Shown: positions 58,979 to 64,000 of the stretch, piece after piece | Layout of the letters: the number at the start of each line of letters is the position of its first letter | How positions within the stretch are numbered: the stretch's first letter is position 1 | Assembly (NCBI GenBank): GCA_905234755.1 | Contig: CAJOIT010000005.1 | Coordinates: 122,786-186,785, forward strand | Direction: 5' to 3' | Length of the DNA: 64,000 bases | DNA from: an uncultured Bacteroidales bacterium | GTDB taxonomy: Bacteria > Bacteroidota > Bacteroidia > Bacteroidales > ML635J-15 | Translations under genes and position numbers: made by a program | The notes under the pieces: generated by a model | Database searches by the model: none | Told to the model about the DNA's origin: nothing | The model's input: only the letters and a program-made list of their open reading frames with translations

Positions 58979-60235
58979 TTATTTGAAACAAAATCCATTG
59001 GGATTTATTCCAACTCTGAAATTGTCGATTTCCTCACCAGCAGCATTCAACCGATAAACTACGCCGGACTGCATATAATCTATTGCATCGGCGATATACA
59101 CATCCGAGTTAATTGGATCAACTCCAAGTCCATAATAATAACGACCTTGCGGATTTGCGAAGAAAATTTCGGAAGCTACATTGTCCGAGTCAACCTGAAA
59201 ACGATAAATATGGATATTGCAATAATATATTGTATCGCCTGTACCATTAATAGTAATTTCAGACGGATAATCACCACTCTGGAATTCAAAAATTCGCTCA
59301 ACACTCTGTGTAGCAGCATCTATTTTCACAAGTCCGGGCGTACCATAATATTCGGAACCTTGGTAGCCACCATCACAAAGCACCCATATCTTGCCGTTTT
59401 TATCCAAAACCATGCGGTGTGGCTGCTTCAAAACCTCTATTCGCGAAATAATTTCATCAGTATTGGCATTGATAACAAGAACCTTATCATCGTAAGACCA
59501 ACTATTTACAAATACATACGAACCATATACAATCATTTGCTCCGATGAATTTCGATAATAGCTACCCGAACCATCGTCAATATTTATCGTTCTGTCGACC
59601 ATATAAGTCATCGGATTAACAACATATATGCAACGCGAATACATATCGGATACATAGGCTTTACTAGGCGAAACAAAACAGATGTACCTTGGCGAAGTAA
59701 GTTCGGTAACCTTATTTACATAAGTGAATGTATTCTTGTTGATGACATATATTTTACCGCTGTTGTTCACCACAAGATATGCAAGCGAATCATTTATGGT
59801 AACACTTTGCAGAACATCACCCAATGGAATCCCATTGGCTCGCAGAAAAACCTGATTTTCGACGGTACGCTTATTCTGGTCATAATACGACAGCGAAGCA
59901 TTGCCATACATGAAATTGCCCTCGCAAGGAATGAACACTCCATAATTGCGAACAATGCAACTTGTATCGGTGCGAATCGTATCCACATCATGCGATGTGT
60001 CAAATGCCGTGATTGGAGCCATATCGTCCTTCATGCAGGAAGAAAATGACAATAGAAATGAAAATAATAGAATTATTAATGAACAATGAAAAATTGACAA
60101 TTGATAATTGATAATGGATAATTGATAATTTGTGGTGAGATTCGTGGCGTCGTTGCGCGCAGCGACACCACCGCAACACAAAATAGAATTATTGCAAATA
60201 ACATTTTCATTATTCATAACCCAATACCTCATCAT
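58979..60235 (-). CDS. BtuG-like YncE/DUF5074 beta-propeller lipoprotein, signal region interrupted by a repeat
   Basis: The conserved part (about 58979-60065) is a seven-blade-like propeller of the YncE/DUF5074 type: YGVFIPCEGNFMYGNASLSYYD, RANGIPLGDVLQSVTIND, YLVVNNSGKIYVINK, LTSPRYICFVSPSKAYVSDMYS and FVNSWSYDDKVLVINANTDEI. Relatives next to BtuB include BtuG, which binds cobalamin at the surface in Bacteroides. The lipobox is at LSFSSC. The frame now opens at ATG 60235, overlapping the receptor stop (ATGA), but its first 57 residues are encoded by or next to an inserted repeat (60078-60193). Removing one 116-bp unit restores MKMLFAII...FSSC from ATG 60210. A TTG at 60100 could also serve as start today. 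Confidence 0.85.
   Translation of the reverse strand: MMRYWVMNNENVICNNSILCCGGVAARNDATNLTTNYQLSIINYQLSIFHCSLIILLFSFLLSFSSCMKDDMAPITAFDTSHDVDTIRTDTSCIVRNYGVFIPCEGNFMYGNASLSYYDQNKRTVENQVFLRANGIPLGDVLQSVTINDSLAYLVVNNSGKIYVINKNTFTYVNKVTELTSPRYICFVSPSKAYVSDMYSRCIYVVNPMTYMVDRTINIDDGSGSYYRNSSEQMIVYGSYVFVNSWSYDDKVLVINANTDEIISRIEVLKQPHRMVLDKNGKIWVLCDGGYQGSEYYGTPGLVKIDAATQSVERIFEFQSGDYPSEITINGTGDTIYYCNIHIYRFQVDSDNVASEIFFANPQGRYYYGLGVDPINSDVYIADAIDYMQSGVVYRLNAAGEEIDNFRVGINPNGFCFK
60078..60193. mobile_element. 104-bp repeat insertion with 12-bp direct repeats
   Basis: AATAGAATTATT occurs at 60066-60077 and again at 60182-60193, bounding a 104-bp segment (60078-60181). The segment contains ATTATCAATTATCC-type units and a GC-rich hairpin near 60145-60172 (GTGG-GTCG-TGC arms). 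It has no coding capacity and looks like a MITE-type element. It lies in the signal-peptide region of the BtuG-like gene. Confidence 0.75.
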
Positions 60236-62250
60236 CTATAACTAATGCTAATTTGAAATGCAAAATTAATTCTTGGCATCGGTTGCCACAATACCGAACG
60301 ATAAGATTCGTTGAAAAGATTGTTTATCTTGAAATTCAAATCAATGGCAAAATCGGAAATCACAAATTCCTTTCCCAAACCAATATCGCTCATAAAATAC
60401 GGATAAATCGACACCAAAATACCCGTTTCCTCCGCCGATGTGGTAAACCTTTCGCTAAAATAATTCCACTGATAATAGAAATAGAAACCGTATGCCGAAA
60501 TCCGCCCGAAAATATTTGCCGAATGCAAAGGAATATATGCCAATTGCTTGCCTATTGACATATCGTTTTCGCTACGCGGTGTCGAAAGGTTTGTTGAATG
60601 CGTGTAAGCATAGTTTGCCGTAAGAGAAATCAGGCAGGAATCGTGAAATTCAAACGATGTGTTCAACTTTGCATCGGCACCGTAAGCAACAACCTTTTCA
60701 AGATTTATAGGTTGCCAATAGCCACGGTTTGTCGGACACCACATTATCCAGTTTTTCACATGGCTGTAATTTGCTCCAGCCTCTGCCGAAATTGCAAATT
60801 TTCCATTCAAACTGTTATATTTTTTACCAAATGAAATATCGGCAACATACGCCGTCTCTGGTACTAGATTAGGATTTCCGCCAGGAACATAAAACAAGTC
60901 GTTGAGCGTGGGCACTGAATAGTTCTTCGACAAAGACGACCTAATAAACCAGCGATAACGGAAATTATACTCAAGGAAAAGCGATGGCAAGAACGGACAA
61001 ACGCTTTTATCATAGAAATCCTGCCTCAATGTAACACCACAGCGGAAACGCTTAAAAGGCTCGCCAAACAGTGAAACCAATGCACCATAGTCGTGACGAG
61101 TCGTATCATAGCCATTGCGCACAATGGAATCGAACGATGCCACAGTGTGGAAATTATATTTCAGCCGAGCCGACAATTCCAGACGGTCGTTGAAAGCGTA
61201 CGAATAGTTTGCCGTGGTGTAAAGCGAATTCGCCTTTGTGTCGGAATCAATGACCTTGTAATAGCCGACACCACCTATATAACTCTGCGACATATAGTTC
61301 TGCAACTGATAATTGTCGCCTATCGAAACCTCTAGTTTCGACTTTTCAGTGTAAAACCTGTACGACAACGACGACACGAAGCTATTTCCGTCCTGACGGT
61401 TCTTGTTGTTCTGCAAACCGCTTTCGTTGGTTGTAAGTCCCGGCACGCCACGGTCGTAGTTTTGCCACCAGAACTTAAATGCAAGGAAGGACCTTTCGGT
61501 TGTGCGGAAATACAATTCCTGAATTGCTCCCATCATGCGGTAATCTGCATTCTGACGCCTTTGAACGCCACCACCGGCAATATCGCTGTTTTTGAACTTA
61601 AAATCGTTGCGAGAACGGGTATCGTAGAACTTAGTAACCGACTGAAACTTTTCAGTTCCAGCACGCACCTGAGCCATATTGTCGAAAGTATGGAAACTTG
61701 CCACCGACGAAACTATCTTTGCCGACACACCTCTGTCCCACATAGGACGGGTATTTATCTCGACAACGCCGCCAATCGCAGTTTCCGATTTCTGCATAGA
61801 TGCCGAACCGCAGAAAACATTCACCTCGTCGGCGATAGACATTGGCACCAGCGACATGTCAACCATGCCGAGCATTGGAGAACTTAGGCTCACATTGTTC
61901 CACGAAACCTTTGTATGTGAAGCAGTTGTACCTCGAAACGAAGCCGTCGATAGCGAACCTCGTCCGTATGTCTTTACAAACACAGATGTATTTTCTGACA
62001 GCACTTCCGAAAGCGAACTTAACTCCTTAACTTTTAGAATAATCTTGTCAAGTTTTACGACTGAAGTTCCTGTTTCCAGCATTTCGCGATGCTCAATTAT
62101 CTCAACATCGGGCAGAGTAACCGTATCTGACTGAGAGAATGCAAAACCTCCCGACAGCATAAAAAACAGAAGGAAGACTGCCATCTGCAACAGGTTACAG
62201 TGCATATCTTCCTTTGATATTCTACCTATTTGTTTCTGCAAAAAAATCAT
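60232..62250 (-). CDS. BtuB-like TonB-dependent outer-membrane receptor
   Basis: A 672-aa outer-membrane receptor, short for the class, as for BtuB-type cobalamin receptors. The signal peptide ends GGFAFSQ. The plug region shows VEIIEHREMLETGTSVVKLDKIIL, GRGSLSTASFRGTTASHTKVSWNNVSLSSPMLGMVDMSLVP and the VFCGSASMQKSETAIGGVVEINTRP strand. The barrel ends FKINNLFNESYRSVLWQPMPRINFAFQISISYR. It probably takes up cobalamin or a related corrinoid, with the propeller lipoprotein as partner. Substrate is inferred from the neighbourhood. It overlaps the previous gene by 4 nt (ATGA at 62250). Confidence 0.88.
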   Translation of the reverse strand: MIFLQKQIGRISKEDMHCNLLQMAVFLLFFMLSGGFAFSQSDTVTLPDVEIIEHREMLETGTSVVKLDKIILKVKELSSLSEVLSENTSVFVKTYGRGSLSTASFRGTTASHTKVSWNNVSLSSPMLGMVDMSLVPMSIADEVNVFCGSASMQKSETAIGGVVEINTRPMWDRGVSAKIVSSVASFHTFDNMAQVRAGTEKFQSVTKFYDTRSRNDFKFKNSDIAGGGVQRRQNADYRMMGAIQELYFRTTERSFLAFKFWWQNYDRGVPGLTTNESGLQNNKNRQDGNSFVSSLSYRFYTEKSKLEVSIGDNYQLQNYMSQSYIGGVGYYKVIDSDTKANSLYTTANYSYAFNDRLELSARLKYNFHTVASFDSIVRNGYDTTRHDYGALVSLFGEPFKRFRCGVTLRQDFYDKSVCPFLPSLFLEYNFRYRWFIRSSLSKNYSVPTLNDLFYVPGGNPNLVPETAYVADISFGKKYNSLNGKFAISAEAGANYSHVKNWIMWCPTNRGYWQPINLEKVVAYGADAKLNTSFEFHDSCLISLTANYAYTHSTNLSTPRSENDMSIGKQLAYIPLHSANIFGRISAYGFYFYYQWNYFSERFTTSAEETGILVSIYPYFMSDIGLGKEFVISDFAIDLNFKINNLFNESYRSVLWQPMPRINFAFQISISYR

Positions 62251-63257
62251 TGCATGATTTCAATCTTCTTTACCGTACGGCAGTCGTCAAACACAAAAGC
62301 CACAAAATATATTCCCGACTTGAATCCTGAAATATCCATTGCAAAGGAAGTGCTTTTTTCCGAACTGCACAACACTTTCTGCCCAATCACATTATATATT
62401 TCAACCGAGAAATCCCTGTCTGCCGACAAATTCACAAAATCGGATGCAGGATTTGGATAAACATTTGCATTGACTGCAATATTGTCAATAACCGATGATG
62501 TCTGAGAATGTATCACACCGACTGCATCAAGGTCGAAACCACATGAATGAAATGGCGTCGGATACGGATCGTTGATTATATTTCCTTCCGAATCGTAAGT
62601 GCCATACTGCGGATCAATAGAGCCAACAACATCGATAAGTCTAACATGCGTAATATTATTTACATCAAGGTTAGGTTCGTTGGCAAGTTCCTCCAAATCG
62701 AAAGGATAGCCATAAAACACAGGGAAAATTCCTGCTAAATTTGTAAGTAAATTTGAATTTTCATAACCGAATCCGCCAACTTGCTCATCAGTCTGCACAT
62801 GTGAAACTGCAGGAAAACGGACAAAATCGACGCCATTGCTACTAACCTCAACAAAGGCAAGTTCGTAGAAAACTATGGAATCTTGGTTTGGAACAGCATT
62901 GGGAATCAAAGCATTTTCGAAAACTGCAAAGTCGTGACCATCGCCATTTACAATGGGACTATCGAACTGCAAGGTTATGTAACCGCCATCACCTAAGCTA
63001 ATAAACTGTCCGTTGGCTTGTCCAAGACAATTATCTATTGTACCATAAAAAGCATGGTTTGAAGTTATGCCAGAGGGACCATCAGTATATGTAAATGTAG
63101 TATCAGAAATCTTAACATAACCGCGGACTATTTCGGCAGATGTAGCCCAACCCACAAATGCCGACGAATCCTTGTGCATTGCCAATGGATTCGACAGGCT
63201 CTGCGCCTGAACCACAACAGTAATCAGCACACAAACAATAATCAATAAATTTCTCAT
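62247..63257 (-). CDS. T9SS-secreted surface protein of the uptake locus
   Basis: A 336-aa exported protein (signal ends VVQAQ). The core (residues about 20-250) matches a Bacteroidota 'cell surface protein' pattern found next to btuB: GDGHDFAVFENALIPN, FYELAFVEVSSNGVDFVRFPAVSH, NLAGIFPVFYGYPFDLEEL and DVNNITHVRLIDVVGS. The last 80 residues (VYPNPASDFVNLSADRDFSVEIYNVIGQKVL...GIYFVAFVFDDCRTVKKIEIMQ) are a type A T9SS sorting domain. Known Bacteroides partners of BtuB are lipoproteins, so this is a different anchoring route. Its stop overlaps the receptor start (ATGA). Confidence 0.85.
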   Translation of the reverse strand: MRNLLIIVCVLITVVVQAQSLSNPLAMHKDSSAFVGWATSAEIVRGYVKISDTTFTYTDGPSGITSNHAFYGTIDNCLGQANGQFISLGDGGYITLQFDSPIVNGDGHDFAVFENALIPNAVPNQDSIVFYELAFVEVSSNGVDFVRFPAVSHVQTDEQVGGFGYENSNLLTNLAGIFPVFYGYPFDLEELANEPNLDVNNITHVRLIDVVGSIDPQYGTYDSEGNIINDPYPTPFHSCGFDLDAVGVIHSQTSSVIDNIAVNANVYPNPASDFVNLSADRDFSVEIYNVIGQKVLCSSEKSTSFAMDISGFKSGIYFVAFVFDDCRTVKKIEIMQ

Positions 63258-63274
63258 ATCTCACAAAAATTCAA

Positions 63275-63309
63275 TTTTTGAGTGGCGGACTTTCGCCCGC
63301 CATCAAAAA
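63275..63309. other. Intercistronic hairpin
   Basis: TTTTTGA pairs with TCAAAAA and GGCGG with CCGCC around an 8-nt loop, with a 2-versus-1 nt internal loop. It lies between two genes of the uptake locus and could be an attenuator or an mRNA-stabilising stem. Confidence 0.55.
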
Positions 63310-63324
63310 TCTTCTGTACAAACA

Positions 63325-64000
63325 TTACCTATTATTAATAACTTTACATGTAGCCATGCCCTTTTCGGTACGAGCAGAAATGATGTACATTCCGTTTACA
63401 ACATCGAAAGGCATTGAAATATTATTGTCGTTTACTGCGACTGTCATAACAAGGCGACCTGCCATATCGTAAACATAAACATCATTTATGCGGCTTTCAC
63501 AGCTGAGGTTAAGCATACCTGCTGCATCGAAATATGCATCGATAGAAAGAGATTCTGCAATGTTGCTATTAACATAAACAGAACCTGGATTTTCTGCTCC
63601 AAAATCATCCATGCAGAAATATGATGGAACTAGCAAACCATATTCGTTTGCATCATTGCTAAGAGCCGAAAAATACAAGCTGTCGGCATTTTCAATCCAC
63701 GAAAGGTCAACGAATGTCCAGTCGTCCATCTTATAGCTTGCATCGTCCCTGAAGTCTGCCATTACGATTTCGCGGTTAGCAACCTCTTCACCAGCAGCGT
63801 AAGCTGTAATTTTTACAGAATAGTAGTATTGGTTTTCTGCGAAAGTACCATTCTCGTCACCAATATACGATGAAACGTATGCTGGCAAGCAGAAATAAGC
63901 GCCACGGTTCTCAAAGTTTACAGAATGTTCGGTGTCTATCTTGATACCAGTCATATTGTAAAAACCAATGTAGCAGGTTGCATAATTTTCCGAGCCATCG
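63325..64000 (-). CDS. DUF4465-like T9SS-targeted surface protein, 5' part outside the window
   Basis: The frame stays open from the right edge of the window to the stop at 63325; 225 C-terminal residues are visible. They contain the DUF4465 pattern (GSENYATCYIGFYNMTG, EIVMADFRDDASYKMDDWTFVDLSWIENADSLYFSALSNDANEYGLLVPSYFCMDDFG). A C-terminal domain follows (DAYFDAAGMLNLSCESRINDVYVYDMAGRLVMTVAVN...NGMYIISARTEKGMATCKVINN) that is T9SS-like. As I recall, DUF4465 proteins occur in B12-uptake loci of gut Bacteroidota. This and the next two genes form one locus with the BtuB-like receptor. The ligand is not proven. Confidence 0.82.
   Translation of the reverse strand, partial: DGSENYATCYIGFYNMTGIKIDTEHSVNFENRGAYFCLPAYVSSYIGDENGTFAENQYYYSVKITAYAAGEEVANREIVMADFRDDASYKMDDWTFVDLSWIENADSLYFSALSNDANEYGLLVPSYFCMDDFGAENPGSVYVNSNIAESLSIDAYFDAAGMLNLSCESRINDVYVYDMAGRLVMTVAVNDNNISMPFDVVNGMYIISARTEKGMATCKVINNR

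Noticed and set aside
60102..60210. Short frame MKMLFAIILFCVAVVSLRA that enters the repeat
   Set aside because: It starts with a good signal sequence, but this is the original 5' end of the BtuG-like gene; after the insertion it runs into repeat DNA and stops, so it is not a separate gene.

Overview
The window comes from a member of the Bacteroidota, most likely a Bacteroidales-like anaerobe. The signs are a PorP/SprF-type T9SS protein, several secreted proteins with T9SS C-terminal sorting domains, a BtuB/BtuG-like uptake locus, HU-CCDC81/SPOR and DUF4924 proteins, promoters of the form TTG-(about 19 nt)-TAnnTTTG in place of sigma70 boxes, and a maturase for [FeFe] hydrogenase (HydE). I saw no rRNA, tRNA, phage, transposase or CRISPR array. 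Several upstream start candidates are TTG codons that overlap the -7 promoter box. In those cases I chose the downstream ATG.

Layout. 1-9.5 kb: a truncated repeat-domain surface protein, a DPP-IV-type peptidase, a small secreted protein behind a leader hairpin, PorP/SprF, EngB, a TlpA-like thioredoxin and a large OmpA-like protein. 9.5-19.2 kb: HslR, DUF4924, RlmD, a Crp/Fnr regulator, two tandem paralogous T9SS cargo proteins and MnmE. 19.5-24.2 kb: an M49-like metallopeptidase lipoprotein, a zinc-ribbon membrane protein and a FISUMP-type lipoprotein. 24.5-29.3 kb: a hemerythrin-like protein, a LuxR regulator with a degenerate receiver, a TMTC-like TPR membrane protein and HydE. 29.4-35.3 kb (minus strand): an envelope operon dapB-lepB-degenerate lepB paralogue-wbqC-lgt-patB. 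35.4-37.9 kb: a cobalamin riboswitch leading into an acyl-CoA transferase, a small membrane protein and MarC. 38-40.3 kb: a flippase and a Ca/Na antiporter. 40.5-50 kb: an exopolysaccharide operon (OPX lipoprotein, BY-kinase, WecA-like transferase, lytic transglycosylase) that runs through ATGA overlaps into uvrA and recF. 50-57.8 kb: housekeeping genes (HAD, esterase, Kv channel, RpiB, MurB, MltG) and a frameshifted GH114 lipoprotein. 57.8-64 kb (minus strand): an HU/SPOR protein and a probable cobalamin-uptake operon (DUF4465 protein, T9SS surface protein, BtuB-like receptor, BtuG-like propeller).

The most notable observations are these. (i) The uptake locus carries at least two T9SS-targeted surface proteins. 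Its BtuG-like gene has a 104-bp repeat, flanked by 12-bp direct repeats, inserted inside the signal-peptide codons. (ii) A B12 riboswitch controls a CoA-transferase/MarC cluster. (iii) A signal peptidase paralogue has lost its catalytic lysine. (iv) A single-base frameshift lies in the GH114 catalytic region. (v) A nested-hairpin repeat family shows compensatory base changes between copies. (vi) Families of AT-rich dispersed repeats fill most gaps.
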